DNA of 64,000 nt from Aliiglaciecola sp. LCG003 (GTDB lineage: Bacteria > Pseudomonadota > Gammaproteobacteria > Enterobacterales > Alteromonadaceae): positions 4,030,001-4,094,000 of the forward strand of contig NZ_CP128185.1 in the NCBI RefSeq assembly GCF_030316135.1. Direction: 5' to 3'. Below, piece by piece: positions 18,769-29,293 of the stretch. Made by a program: the position numbers and the translations under genes. The notes under the pieces are model-generated. The model did not search any database and was not told where the DNA came from. It was given only the letters and a program-made list of their open reading frames with translations. The number at the start of each line of letters is the position of its first letter. The stretch's first letter is position 1.

Positions 18769-20007
18769 ATGTTTGCTTTCGTCGCTCGGCAACCGATATT
18801 AGACAGAGAAAAGGATGTGTTTGCCTATGAGCTGCTATTTAGAGACGGTATAAAGAACTGCTTTCCAGAATATAATATAGATGCTGATGAACCATCAACG
18901 GCGAATTATTCGCCGCAAAAACTCGCCCTTGACGATATTTCTTGTCAGAAGACTTCCTTCATCAACTTTACTAATGAAACCTTGTACAAAGGCCTTCCGA
19001 AAAGTTTAGACCCTAAAACGGTGGTAGTTGAAGTATCCGATGGCGACGTAGGAGACATGAATCTCGTCAAAGCCTGTGAAAACATTCGTGAAATGGGTTT
19101 TCAGATCGCCTTAGCCGAACCTAAATTAACCACCAGCAGTGATCTACTCAATTTAGTCAATATCGTCAAAATTGATACCTTGCGTCACGCTATTCCGAGT
19201 ATTGCTAAGCAAGTACCGCGCTTTAATAACGCAAACGTTAAAATGGTAGCAGACAACGTTAATACTCAGCAGAGCTTTCAACAATTTAGTGAAATGGGTT
19301 TTGATTATTTTCAAGGTTATTTCTTTTCCAAGCCTGAGTCCTTTACCCAATCTCCCCTGCCTGTAAACAAACTGTCAATGATTGAACTCATTAGTGAGAC
19401 CAATAATGATAATTTTGCAATCGATCGGGTCAATGACATCATTGAGCGGGATGTGGGTCTATCGTATATGTTATTGCGTTTCATCAATAACCCCATGATC
19501 AACAAGCGCTTTAAAATTACCTCTTTAAAACATGCGTTAAATTACATGGGTGAAGTGGAGGTTAAGAAATTTATAGCCCTGCTGGCAATTGCAAATTTAG
19601 CGGATGACAAACCGATGGAATTACTCCATATGTCTTTGGTACGGGCTAAATTTTGTGATTTGTTAGCCAAAGAGCGTAAGGTGGGTGACAATCCACCCAC
19701 TGGCTTTATGACTGGGTTGTTTTCCTTACTGGATGCATTACTAGACCAAGAAATGCAGCAATTGGTCACAAAAATGCCAATTGTTGATGAAGTGAAATTT
19801 GCTTTATGCGGCGGCCAGAACGATTTGCTACTTTACATTATGTTAGCCAGAGCATTTGAAAGTGGTACCTGGCTGAAAGTAAAACGTATCTGTGATGCCC
19901 TCAAGCTGGAGCAAAAGTTTGTACATGGTTTATTCAATGAAGCGATTTTGTGGGGTAACGGCGTCAGACATTCCATTTCGCCGCATTATCCAAGAACCGT
20001 CGCTTAA
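18769..20007 (+). CDS. EAL-HDOD signalling protein, copy 2
   Basis: A 412-residue paralogue of the preceding gene, collinear end to end (MFAFVARQPILDREKDVFAYELLFRDG; later SYMLLRFINNPMINKR and MGEVEVKKFIAL). The HDOD halves are clearly more alike than the EAL halves. The EAL domain is further decayed: the LDDHDF segment of copy 1 reads LAEPKL and AEKIE reads ADNVN, removing acidic metal ligands, so catalysis is unlikely. A GAGG precedes the ATG. The pair probably forms one operon and arose by tandem duplication. Confidence 0.87.
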   Translation: MFAFVARQPILDREKDVFAYELLFRDGIKNCFPEYNIDADEPSTANYSPQKLALDDISCQKTSFINFTNETLYKGLPKSLDPKTVVVEVSDGDVGDMNLVKACENIREMGFQIALAEPKLTTSSDLLNLVNIVKIDTLRHAIPSIAKQVPRFNNANVKMVADNVNTQQSFQQFSEMGFDYFQGYFFSKPESFTQSPLPVNKLSMIELISETNNDNFAIDRVNDIIERDVGLSYMLLRFINNPMINKRFKITSLKHALNYMGEVEVKKFIALLAIANLADDKPMELLHMSLVRAKFCDLLAKERKVGDNPPTGFMTGLFSLLDALLDQEMQQLVTKMPIVDEVKFALCGGQNDLLLYIMLARAFESGTWLKVKRICDALKLEQKFVHGLFNEAILWGNGVRHSISPHYPRTVA

Positions 20008-20035
20008 TTTACCCTAGCGGTCCACTGCCATGCAC

Positions 20036-20080
20036 AGAGGTATTGCTCAAGAGCGCGAGTTATTTTGGCTCAATACCTCT
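20036..20080. terminator. inverted repeat between convergent EAL-HDOD copy 2 and ftsX
   Basis: A perfect 10-bp repeat AGAGGTATTG / CAATACCTCT flanks a 25-base loop and overlaps the ftsX stop. The loop is long and no T-run follows, so terminator function is uncertain. Confidence 0.4.
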
Positions 20081-21040
20081 AACATGGCGGTGAACTGAAA
20101 TCATCGAGCCTGCTAAACCTAAAAATACGGAGACCCCCAACATCACTAGCAAGGCTTCTAGATTCATACCAGTGAGATCGAAATTTTTGTCATATTTAGC
20201 CGTGAGTGCATCGATACTGCCGCCCATCCACCAAAGTAAGATTAGGACCGCGAACCACGCCATCAAGCCGCCCAACAAACCATACCAGAAGCCGGTATAC
20301 ATAAACGGACGATGGATAAAAGCATCCGTTGCCCCCACTAGCTTCATGACCAATATTTCGTCGCGACGACTGAGAATATTCAATCTGATGGTGTTGCCAA
20401 TGATCAGCACAACTGCTAGAAATAATAGCAAGGCAACTGCATATATCAGCTCTTTAGCTATAGACAAGAAACCATGCAATCTTTCAAGCCACTTAATATC
20501 CAATTTTCCTTGTTCAACGAACCGCTCATTGCGCAGTTTTTCGAGCAACAGCTTAGCGGCCGTCGGCGAGCTATATTTCGCAAGAGGTTTAACCAGCACC
20601 ACATCGGGTAGCGGGTTTTCAGATAGGTAATCTAACGCGTCCCCTAAGCCTGATAGCTGTTGAAACTCTTTGAGACCTTGGTCTGCAGGAATAAAGCTTA
20701 CGCTGTCAATTTCAGACCACAGACCCAGTCGTGTGACCAGTTGAGCGCTATCTTTTGGTTTAATGTCTTTTTGCAAGAACAAGGTAATCTCAGATGCTTG
20801 CTCCCACCCATCAGCAATATGCTCAGCATTTTTGACCAGAATATAAAAGGTGCTGGGTAAGGTTATACTCAGCCCCAACACCCCTATAGTCATTAAAGAT
20901 GCCACAGGGGCTCGCCACAACTCGCCTAGGCTGCTAAGCGCTTGACGCACATGACTAACAAAAAACATTAAGATGCGCTGTACAAGCCCGACTTGAGTGG
21001 TTTGTGCGCCATGAGAACGGCCCGTAAACAGAATACTCAT
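20060..21040 (-). CDS. ftsX: cell division ABC transporter permease-like protein FtsX
   Basis: FtsX, with FtsE, forms a type VII ABC complex that activates septal amidases through EnvC. The 326-residue protein has an N-terminal cytoplasmic tail, a first membrane helix (SLMTIGVLGLSITLPSTFYIL), a periplasmic domain of about 110 residues and three further helices. The ATG at 21040 is chosen because it overlaps the ftsE stop as TAATG, with AAGGAG upstream. A longer in-frame ATG at 21076 would overlap ftsE by 37 bases. Confidence 0.95.
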   Translation of the reverse strand: MSILFTGRSHGAQTTQVGLVQRILMFFVSHVRQALSSLGELWRAPVASLMTIGVLGLSITLPSTFYILVKNAEHIADGWEQASEITLFLQKDIKPKDSAQLVTRLGLWSEIDSVSFIPADQGLKEFQQLSGLGDALDYLSENPLPDVVLVKPLAKYSSPTAAKLLLEKLRNERFVEQGKLDIKWLERLHGFLSIAKELIYAVALLLFLAVVLIIGNTIRLNILSRRDEILVMKLVGATDAFIHRPFMYTGFWYGLLGGLMAWFAVLILLWWMGGSIDALTAKYDKNFDLTGMNLEALLVMLGVSVFLGLAGSMISVHRHVRGIEPK

Positions 21041-21744
21041 TAGAGACTGTACTCCTTGGGTGATGTCCCGTCCCATTCATCGGTTAAACCATCTGTGATC
21101 ATTTGGCCTTGCTTGAGGGTTAGGGTGCGGTACTTCATGCGTGCAATCAAGCCAAGATCATGGGTAGCAATAAACACTGATACGCCTGCTTGATTAAAGT
21201 CTTCAAACAAGCGAATAATTTCCATCGATAGTTTCGGGTCTAAGTTTCCGGTGGGCTCATCGGCCAACAATAGCGGAGGTTTGTTTACCACGGCACGGGC
21301 GATTCCAACCCGCTGTTGCTCACCACCGGATAGCATAATCGGTAGGTTGCGGATCTTATCTCTGAGCCCCACCATCTCAAGCGCTGCGTGCACTCGTTTG
21401 GTGATTTCTTTGTGTGAATAGCCTTCAATAACTAATGGTAAGGCGACATTGTCGAATACTGTTTTATCCATCAATAATTGGTGACTTTGGAAAATCATTC
21501 CAATATCGCGCCTGATGTAAGCAATTTGTCGGCGCTGGATCTTATTCAGATCGTGACCGTTGATCAGAACCTGTCCTACAGTTGGACGCTCCATAATGCT
21601 AATCAGCTTGAGCAATGTACTTTTGCCCGCCCCAGAGTGGCCGGTGAGAAAGGCCATTTCGCCTGGCTCAATGTGAAAACTCACCTTACGCAGCGCCTGT
21701 TGGCCACCAGCATAAGTTTTGCTTACTTTGTCAAACTTTATCAC
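21040..21744 (-). CDS. ftsE: cell division ATP-binding protein FtsE
   Basis: This is the ABC ATPase of the FtsEX complex at the septum. The 234 residues contain Walker A GHSGAGKST, the signature LSGGEQQR and Walker B LLLADEPTG, with the H-loop in FIATHDLG. The start codon appears to be GTG (GTG ATA AAG), giving MIKFDKVSK, close to E. coli FtsE. It lies 27 bases downstream of ftsY and is translationally coupled to ftsX. Confidence 0.97.
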   Translation of the reverse strand: MIKFDKVSKTYAGGQQALRKVSFHIEPGEMAFLTGHSGAGKSTLLKLISIMERPTVGQVLINGHDLNKIQRRQIAYIRRDIGMIFQSHQLLMDKTVFDNVALPLVIEGYSHKEITKRVHAALEMVGLRDKIRNLPIMLSGGEQQRVGIARAVVNKPPLLLADEPTGNLDPKLSMEIIRLFEDFNQAGVSVFIATHDLGLIARMKYRTLTLKQGQMITDGLTDEWDGTSPKEYSL

Positions 21745-21771
21745 CGGATATTTTACCTACATCGTTGACCT

Positions 21772-23112
<1,341 letters not shown>

Positions 23113-23242
23113 GGGAAATTCTGTTCTCTCAATTACTCAAATTTAATACTTCACTGCGCCTTTCAAAACTCACGAGTGCAGAAAAACGCCTAAAGGTTTA
23201 CACTATCAACCAATTTTGACAATCATAGCATTTCTTGGATTC

Positions 23243-23845
23243 ATGAAGCGAGGCGTAAAAAAGCATTCTTCCCCAACAGGGGTACTGAGGATCATCAGTG
23301 GCAAGTGGCGTGGCCGTAAATTAGCGGTAATCGATGTCGAGGGTCTTCGGCCGACGACAGATCGAACGAAGGAAACCTTGTATAATTGGTTGATGCCTTA
23401 TTTGACTGACAGTAGCTGTTTGGACATGTTCGCAGGTAGCGGAAGTTTGGGTCTCGAAGCCTTGTCTCGATATGCCGCACATGTCACTTTCATCGAACAA
23501 AATAAAGCGGCATGCGAGGTCATCCGAACTAACCTCAAAACCCTGTCGGTTTCAGCCGATGCTGCCGTTGTCCTGCATGGTGATGCGCTTACACTAAGCG
23601 CCAAGTTACAAAATAATTTCAACATCATTTTTATCGATCCGCCCTTCAACCAAGGGCTAGTAGCGAAATCTATTAGCCAATTAGTGGCGGCCGAATTGGT
23701 CAATTCAGGCAGTCTAATTTATATCGAATGTGAAAGAGAAAATGCCAATTATGCGGTGCCAGCCAATTGGCAGTGTATTAAGGACAAACAAACCCAGCAA
23801 GTCAGTAGCCGTGTTTTTCAAGTAACTGCGCTAAACCAAGATTAG
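23243..23845 (+). CDS. rsmD: 16S rRNA (guanine966-N2)-methyltransferase RsmD
   Basis: It methylates G966 of 16S rRNA. The 200-residue protein has the N-terminal LRIISGKWRGRKL and LRPTTDRTKETLYNWL segments, the SAM site LDMFAGSGSLGLEALS and the catalytic DPPF motif (IIFIDPPFNQGL). ATG at 23243 is preferred over an in-frame TTG at 23216. It is divergent from ftsY as in E. coli, and its stop overlaps by four bases the end of the convergent DUF416 gene. Confidence 0.95.
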   Translation: MKRGVKKHSSPTGVLRIISGKWRGRKLAVIDVEGLRPTTDRTKETLYNWLMPYLTDSSCLDMFAGSGSLGLEALSRYAAHVTFIEQNKAACEVIRTNLKTLSVSADAAVVLHGDALTLSAKLQNNFNIIFIDPPFNQGLVAKSISQLVAAELVNSGSLIYIECERENANYAVPANWQCIKDKQTQQVSSRVFQVTALNQD

Positions 23846-24423
23846 ATTTCGATGCCTATATTGGAAACACCTTCTTCAACGGCCAGCTTTTTAAGCAGCT
23901 TGATACTGTCAGATGAGGGGGACATATTGTGTAAAGCGTCTAATAGCTCAGTTTGAAATTCAACTTCCCAGGCCATCAAAGGATGTTGTTTAATCTCTTC
24001 TGCCGACAAGGATTCACCCGCGACAGCCTCTACAAAGGCTTCCACACAGCCTTGCGAGAGTTTACTGACCATTACGGCACCTTGCGGCTCGTCGTTCATA
24101 ATCAATGATATAGTCGCCGCCAAGGAGATTGCTGCGTCAATTGCAGGATAGACACCATAATTATCAAAATCTGCGGCATCCGGAGTCGCCTCTTCAACTT
24201 TATCCAGTTGCAAAGCAAAATTAATTTTCGTTCCGCTACGGCCTAACCACTGCCAAATAGATTCCAATGATTTTCGAAACTGTTCGGCATCGGAATATTC
24301 CGTCGCTTGACAAAAAAGCTGATAATTGGGTTGCATACGCTGTACTAAGGTGGCTGCAAATGCCACCGCATGCCAACCGGTAAGTTCTCGAACTCGTTGA
24401 AAGGTGTTTAGCTTAGTGTTCAC
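23842..24423 (-). CDS. DUF416 (YjaG) family protein
   Basis: This 193-residue, mostly helical cytoplasmic protein matches the YjaG/DUF416 family: an N-terminal LTGWHAVAFAATLVQRMQPNYQLF segment, WQWL near residue 58 and a DNYGVYPAIDAAISLA core. The function is unknown. The start is GTG, overlapping the MarC gene stop as GTGA with GGAG seven bases upstream, so the two genes are translationally coupled. Confidence 0.85.
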   Translation of the reverse strand: MNTKLNTFQRVRELTGWHAVAFAATLVQRMQPNYQLFCQATEYSDAEQFRKSLESIWQWLGRSGTKINFALQLDKVEEATPDAADFDNYGVYPAIDAAISLAATISLIMNDEPQGAVMVSKLSQGCVEAFVEAVAGESLSAEEIKQHPLMAWEVEFQTELLDALHNMSPSSDSIKLLKKLAVEEGVSNIGIEI

Positions 24424-25019
24424 TTACTCGCTCCAAACGCATAATAATTACCCACGCCATCAAGAAACATTTGAATGGCTAGCATGATTAAAATCATACC
24501 CATCAAACGTTCAATAGCAATTAACCCACGCTCACCTAAAATTTTAAACAATAACCCTGAAAACATTAGAATAGCAGCCGATGCCAGCCATGCTGATGCC
24601 ACGGCAATCGACCAATCAAACATTCTTAACGGATCCTGATTGGCCAATAGAATCAATGCGGCTAGCAAAGATGGGCCGGCAATCATCGGGATCGCCAAAG
24701 GTACAATAAAAGGTTCCTGCTCTCCTATGTCATCGTCATGATGCCCCTTTTGCGGAAAGATCATCCGTATGGCAATCAGGAATAGGATAATTCCACCGGC
24801 AATGCTTACTGCTTGTTGTTTGACGTTGAGAAAATCAAGCACTGCCTGACCACTAAATAAAAACAAAAACATAATTAGCAGAGAAAATATCAGCTCTCTT
24901 GCCAGCACAATTCGACGACGCTTAGGCTCTATGGATTTCAGAATAGACATAAATATTGGCAGGTTTCCCAAAGGGTCCATAATTAAAAATAACATGACTG
25001 CCGCAGACCAAATATCCAT
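24420..25019 (-). CDS. MarC family integral membrane protein
   Basis: This 199-residue membrane protein of the MarC/YhgN family has six likely helices. The typical N-terminal LFLIMDPLGNLPIFMSILK motif and the central PLAIPMIAGPSLLAALILL motif are both present. MarC proteins have no established substrate; an early link to multiple antibiotic resistance was not upheld. It is first in a two-gene operon with the DUF416 gene. Confidence 0.9.
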   Translation of the reverse strand: MDIWSAAVMLFLIMDPLGNLPIFMSILKSIEPKRRRIVLARELIFSLLIMFLFLFSGQAVLDFLNVKQQAVSIAGGIILFLIAIRMIFPQKGHHDDDIGEQEPFIVPLAIPMIAGPSLLAALILLANQDPLRMFDWSIAVASAWLASAAILMFSGLLFKILGERGLIAIERLMGMILIMLAIQMFLDGVGNYYAFGASK

Positions 25020-25251
25020 TCCACCTCCATTAATAAATTCCGTGGAATTGTAAACCGAATCCGACTAATTCCATAACCCTATCTAGAATAAAAGCTAAAT
25101 CAATTACTTGCACCAAGGTAGGAGTTAATTTACTTTAGATGCTCAAATAAAAATTTGCATATAAAGTAGCTTCGAAACTAGCAATCTAAGCAAGTTGCGC
25201 TTTAATAGTAGCAGAACGAAAATATCTAAAAGTAACTAAGAGGAAAGATTG

Positions 25252-25434
25252 ATGAGTTTGATGTCAGTAACAGAAGTCGCTGAGTTTTTGGGCGTACAAG
25301 AGCTACGTGTAGAGAGATTGGAACGAGAGAGCCTACTTATATCTAAAGACAAAGATGCCGAGGGTAAGCCTTTGTTCGACAAATCTGATGTTGAAAAATA
25401 CAAAGAATTTGCAGAACGCATTGGTGGTATTTAA
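25252..25434 (+). CDS. small MerR/excisionase-like helix-turn-helix protein
   Basis: This 60-residue protein consists of little more than one winged helix-turn-helix: MSVTEVAEFLGVQELRVERL followed by KPLFDKSDVEKYKEF. The layout resembles the excisionase/MerR N-terminal domain. No integrase or other mobile-element gene is nearby, so it is more likely a small host regulator. ATG 25252 has AGAGGAAAG upstream; an in-frame TTG directly before it is ignored. An intrinsic terminator follows. Confidence 0.7.
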   Translation: MSLMSVTEVAEFLGVQELRVERLERESLLISKDKDAEGKPLFDKSDVEKYKEFAERIGGI

Positions 25435-25470
25435 TCAATTCACAACATAATGAATTGATAAAATTGACAG

Positions 25471-25507
25471 GTGGATCGACAACTTGGTCGACCCACATCA
25501 GTTTTTT
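25471..25507 (+). terminator. intrinsic terminator after the small HTH gene
   Basis: A 10-bp stem with one G-T wobble (GTGGATCGAC / GTCGACCCAC) and a 6-base loop is followed after five bases by six T residues. It overlaps the pepB stop region by two bases. Confidence 0.8.
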
Positions 25508-26798
25508 AAGCGTCAAGTAGCACTTTGGCAATTCCACGGAAACCAATGCCTGTGGCACCTGCAGGTAAGAAAGCATTAGCATTTGAGTTGTATGCGGCTG
25601 CCAAATCCACATGTACCCACCCATCGCCTTGATTGGCTACAAAACGAGACAGGAATCCAGCTGCATTGGATGCACCGCCTGCGCCACCTCCTTTTTGCGC
25701 TCGACTGTTAGCCGTGTCTGCAAAATTTGAAGGACATTTGTCTTGATGCCAGATTTCAAGAGGTAGCGGCCAGACCATTTCATTTTCTTGCTCTGAGCAA
25801 CCCATAAAGTTTTTCAAAGCGGCTTTATCTAAGGCGAACAAGGCGTTGTAATCACCACCAGTAGCAGCAACAGCGGCGCCAGTAAGTGTCGCTGCATCTA
25901 TGATAATTGGGGCTTTGGTTTCGCTTGCGGCTAACAAACCATCCGCCAGAACGAGTCGGCCTTCGGCATCAGTGTTGACTATTTCTACCGACACACCATT
26001 TTTATAAGTTAGTACGTCGCCAAGTTTATAGGCATGGCCACTAATCAGGTTTTCCGCACAGCATAGAAACAATTTAACCCGTTTATTCAAACCTTGCATT
26101 ATCGCCAAACCGAGTGCGCCAGTTACAGTTGCAGCGCCCCCCATGTCACATTTCATATTGAGCATGCCTTCGCTGCTTTTAATGCTGTAGCCACCGCTAT
26201 CAAAGGTAATCCCTTTTCCAACCAGTGCAGCGGCCACTGGTTCTTGATCGTTCAAACCAGGATTGAAATCTAGTTCTAGCAATACCGGTGGTCTAACACT
26301 GCCTCGGCCGACATTGTAAATCCCCGTCCAACCAGCGTCAGCCAGTTCTTCGCCAACCCATTGTTTGACGCTTACCGCGTCTTTAGCCAACGAAGTGATC
26401 CAATCTATACTGCGTTTAGCCAGGGCTTCTGGCGAGAGTTCTTCTGGCGTGGCATTGACCATGTCACGGGTGAACTCTAGAGCAGCATAGCGCTGTTCTA
26501 AAGTTTCCTTATCGTCGTTGTCTAGCCACACAACTGGCTGTGCATTACGGGGCCTACGGAAACTAAAGGCGAACATCCATTGCTGCTCTAATTGCCATTC
26601 ACCCGCAAATTTAATGCCTTGTAAATCTAATCCATCTATCTTTCTAGCTGCTTTTTGAATCGCCATATTTTGCTCGTCAGACGATTGATTTGGGTCCAGG
26701 TGAATAGTGGCTTTGTCTGCGTCAAAGCTAAGCAGAGCAGGGTCGCCCCAATGATGTGCTGCAGTTTGATAACTGAGTTCGACTAAAAGATGTGGCAT
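25506..26798 (-). CDS. pepB: M17 aminopeptidase PepB
   Basis: This di-metal leucyl aminopeptidase family enzyme acts on short peptides in the cytoplasm. The 430-residue length fits PepB (427 in E. coli) better than the roughly 500-residue PepA. The N-terminal domain is short. The catalytic domain has VGKGITFDSGGYSIKSS (Lys and Asp ligands), MKCDMGGAATV, and the family signature NTDAEGRLVLADG. It is convergent with the small HTH gene. Confidence 0.93.
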   Translation of the reverse strand: MPHLLVELSYQTAAHHWGDPALLSFDADKATIHLDPNQSSDEQNMAIQKAARKIDGLDLQGIKFAGEWQLEQQWMFAFSFRRPRNAQPVVWLDNDDKETLEQRYAALEFTRDMVNATPEELSPEALAKRSIDWITSLAKDAVSVKQWVGEELADAGWTGIYNVGRGSVRPPVLLELDFNPGLNDQEPVAAALVGKGITFDSGGYSIKSSEGMLNMKCDMGGAATVTGALGLAIMQGLNKRVKLFLCCAENLISGHAYKLGDVLTYKNGVSVEIVNTDAEGRLVLADGLLAASETKAPIIIDAATLTGAAVAATGGDYNALFALDKAALKNFMGCSEQENEMVWPLPLEIWHQDKCPSNFADTANSRAQKGGGAGGASNAAGFLSRFVANQGDGWVHVDLAAAYNSNANAFLPAGATGIGFRGIAKVLLDA

Positions 26799-26901
26799 AC
26801 TAAGTCATTCCTAATTCGATTAGATGGGTCACAGCGTTGCACTGTTCAACGCTCCAAGATGAAAGGCTATTAAGTTAATAGCTTCAGGTAATAGAGGTAA
26901 T

Positions 26902-27618
26902 ATGCAGTTCCAGACACCACTTATCAAGGGCACACTGATAAAACGCTATAAAAGATTTTTAGCCGATATTGAGTTAGAGAATGGAGAACTGGTCACTGCC
27001 TATTGCCCCAATACAGGTGCCATGACGGGCTGCGCTGAACCCGGATATACAGTTTGGTTGAGCCCTTCAACTAACCCTAAACGTAAACTTGGCTATACTT
27101 GGGAGTTAGCACAAACCTTTGGTGGTGATTGGATTGGGGTAAATACCCATAACGCCAATAAGCTGGTTAGCGAAGCCATAAATGACAATCGCATTAGCGA
27201 ACTCAGTGGCTATTCCAGTTGTACAGCAGAAGTGAAATACGGTGCGGAAAATAGTCGCATCGATCTGCTGCTCCAAAGCGAAGATCGAGCAGATTGTTAT
27301 GTCGAGGTTAAATCTGTCACTTTAGCAAGAGGGCAAGATGGCTTTTTCCCCGATGCCAAAACGGCGCGGGGAAGTAAACATTTACGGGAGTTAATGCAGA
27401 TTGTCGAACAACAAAAACGCGCTGTTTTACTCTATTGCGTACAACATTCTGCTATCAGTACAGTGCGGGTCGCAGCAGAGATAGATCCGGAATATGCTCA
27501 GACTTTACACACAGCTAAACAAGTAGGAGTGGAAATTTACGCTTATGGCTGCCATATTAGTCAACAAAAAGTCGAGCTAAATCAAGAGTTAAAATTCATT
27601 TGCAAAAAAAAGGGTTGA
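26902..27618 (+). CDS. sfsA: SfsA (sugar fermentation stimulation protein)
   Basis: The protein has 238 residues and an OB-fold-like N-terminal region (IKGTLIKRYKRFLADIELENGE) with the TAYCPNTGAMTGC motif. The C-terminal part resembles PD-(D/E)xK nucleases: IDLLLQ and CYVEVKSVTLA supply the Asp and Glu-x-Lys. E. coli SfsA was named for effects on maltose metabolism; a nuclease role is inferred from the fold. It precedes dksA as in E. coli. Confidence 0.95.
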   Translation: MQFQTPLIKGTLIKRYKRFLADIELENGELVTAYCPNTGAMTGCAEPGYTVWLSPSTNPKRKLGYTWELAQTFGGDWIGVNTHNANKLVSEAINDNRISELSGYSSCTAEVKYGAENSRIDLLLQSEDRADCYVEVKSVTLARGQDGFFPDAKTARGSKHLRELMQIVEQQKRAVLLYCVQHSAISTVRVAAEIDPEYAQTLHTAKQVGVEIYAYGCHISQQKVELNQELKFICKKKG

Positions 27619-27832
27619 TTTTTTATTTTAGGAGCCTATGTTTGCCAGTCGTAAAAAACAGCCACGTAGATTTTTGTAGGGCAAGTCGGCTAGAATCGTA
27701 CCGACTTTGACAGATTGTAATAACAGTCATTGCATATTTTCGACCAGGCTAGGTTTACTAGGTTTATCACCTTCTTCTTTAGATGGATTCCTAGTAAGCA
27801 CTGTTTGCGTCGTAGTGTAGGAGATTTGGCAC

Positions 27833-28279
27833 ATGCCAACAGGAAAAGAAAAAGCATTAGGGTTAATGGCACTCGCTGGTTTGACTCCATATCAGGAAAA
27901 ACCTGGCGAAGAATACATGAACGAAGCTCAGATGGAGCATTTTCGTAAAATTTTGTCTGCATGGCGTTCGCAACTACGTGAAGAAGTTGACCGCACTGTG
28001 CACCATATGCAAGATGAAGCAGCTAACTTCCCTGATCCAGTCGATCGTGCTGCTCAAGAAGAAGAGTTTAGTCTTGAACTTCGTACCCGCGACCGCGAGC
28101 GGAAGTTGATCAAAAAGATAGAGAAAACCCTAAAACGTATTGAAGATGACGACTTCGGGTTTTGTGATGCCTGTGGAATCGAAATTGGTGTACGCCGCCT
28201 TGAAGCGCGCCCTACTGCCGATTTATGTATCGATTGTAAAACACTTGCTGAGATCAAAGAAAAACAATTGCAGGGCTAA
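27833..28279 (+). CDS. dksA: RNA polymerase-binding transcription factor DksA
   Basis: DksA enters the RNA polymerase secondary channel and works with ppGpp in the stringent response. The 148 residues have a coiled coil (about 33-108) whose tip reads FPDPVDRA with the two key acidic residues. A zinc finger follows with C-x2-C (FCDACG) and C-x2-C (LCIDCK). An AAGTCGG/CCGACTT hairpin (27683-27707) lies between sfsA and the dksA leader. A strong terminator follows. Confidence 0.98.
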   Translation: MPTGKEKALGLMALAGLTPYQEKPGEEYMNEAQMEHFRKILSAWRSQLREEVDRTVHHMQDEAANFPDPVDRAAQEEEFSLELRTRDRERKLIKKIEKTLKRIEDDDFGFCDACGIEIGVRRLEARPTADLCIDCKTLAEIKEKQLQG

Positions 28280-28299
28280 TTTCTGCTAAATTGTAATTC

Positions 28300-28322
28300 A
28301 AAAGCCGCTGTAGCGGCTTTTG
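28300..28322 (+). terminator. intrinsic terminator after dksA
   Basis: A 9-bp stem AAAAGCCGC / GCGGCTTTT with a 4-base loop lies between dksA and gluQ. Because gluQ starts about 20 bases later, this hairpin probably sets a lower level of read-through into the downstream genes. Confidence 0.8.
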
Positions 28323-28341
28323 TCGTTTTTTAGAGTTCACT

Positions 28342-29199
28342 ATGCAACCAACCTCTTCATACATAGGTAGATTCGCTCCTAGCCCCTCCGGCCCTCTGCA
28401 TATGGGATCATTGGTGACAGCGCTGGGTGGTTTTCTGCAAGCTAAAGTTCACAATGGTATATGGCGACTTAGAATAGATGATATCGATCCGCCACGAATT
28501 GTGCCTGGCGCAGTTGAGTCTATTCAAAGCAGCTTAATTGCCCACGGTTTGCTATGGCAGGATGAGGTTGTTATGCAAAGCCATAATCAGCAACGCTATC
28601 AGAAAGCTTTACATCAACTTAGCGAATCAGGTTTAGTCTATTTTTGTGAATGCACTCGTCAGCAAATCAAAGCTAAAGGGCCCTACTATGCTGGAACTTG
28701 CAAATATAAAACCAACCTAACTCCTCCCTATTCTGTGCGCTTTAACAACCCCGGTGGCGTCTGCTCAATTGAGGATAATAGACTTGGGACAGTTTCCACC
28801 GACCCAGTGGCCACAGGAGAAGACTTCATTGTGAAGCGGAAAGATGGCCTCTATGCCTATCATCTGGCTTCAGTCGCAGATGATATTGCCATGGGTATAA
28901 CCGAAATTGTCAGGGGCGAAGACTTACTGTTACCGACAGCATGCCAATGGAGTTTATTTCGAGCGCTACAAAAAACACCTCCGCAATGCATGCATTTGCC
29001 GCTAGTTACCTTTGCAGATGGCCGTAAGTTTAGTAAGCAAAATTACGCACCAGCGCTGGATAACAACTGTGCAGCTCAGAATCTAACTGAAGCATTGAGT
29101 TACCTAAATCTTCAGGTTCCAGTTGAAATCGTTCACTCAGGCGTCAATGAAGTATTACACTGGGCAATAGAAAAATGGCATACAAAGCATTTTTGCTGA
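28342..29199 (+). CDS. gluQ: glutamyl-Q tRNA(Asp) synthetase
   Basis: GluQ-RS attaches glutamate to the queuosine base of tRNA(Asp). It is a 285-residue stand-alone catalytic core of a glutamyl-tRNA synthetase, lacking the anticodon-binding domain. It has the HIGH-type motif PSGPLHMGS near residue 14, a zinc site (CECTRQQ ... YAGTCKYK), and a KFSKQ equivalent of KMSKS. Position between dksA and pcnB is conserved in gammaproteobacteria. Confidence 0.95.
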   Translation: MQPTSSYIGRFAPSPSGPLHMGSLVTALGGFLQAKVHNGIWRLRIDDIDPPRIVPGAVESIQSSLIAHGLLWQDEVVMQSHNQQRYQKALHQLSESGLVYFCECTRQQIKAKGPYYAGTCKYKTNLTPPYSVRFNNPGGVCSIEDNRLGTVSTDPVATGEDFIVKRKDGLYAYHLASVADDIAMGITEIVRGEDLLLPTACQWSLFRALQKTPPQCMHLPLVTFADGRKFSKQNYAPALDNNCAAQNLTEALSYLNLQVPVEIVHSGVNEVLHWAIEKWHTKHFC

Positions 29200-29277
29200 G
29201 CCAATAGATAGAAAATAGTCTTTATCCAGTATATTATTGCGCGCCAAACCACCAGAATTAATATGGGCTGGAAAGTC

Positions 29278-29282
29278 AGGAG
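29278..29282 (+). promoter_or_regulatory. Shine-Dalgarno sequence of pcnB pointing to a non-AUG start
   Basis: AGGAG lies 8 bases before an in-frame ATC (29291) and 11 bases before an in-frame ATT (29294). No ATG in the pcnB frame exists upstream of the conserved domain, and no comparable site precedes the upstream TTG at 29237. Confidence 0.65.
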
Positions 29283-29293
29283 TCAAAACAATC

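Noticed and set aside
25252-25434. Excisionase of a mobile element
   Set aside because: The HTH fits, but no integrase, attachment repeats or phage genes are near and the flanks are normal chromosomal genes.
27690-27962. Minus-strand 90-codon frame across the dksA leader
   Set aside because: Antisense to the dksA start and leader, no domain and no ribosome site.
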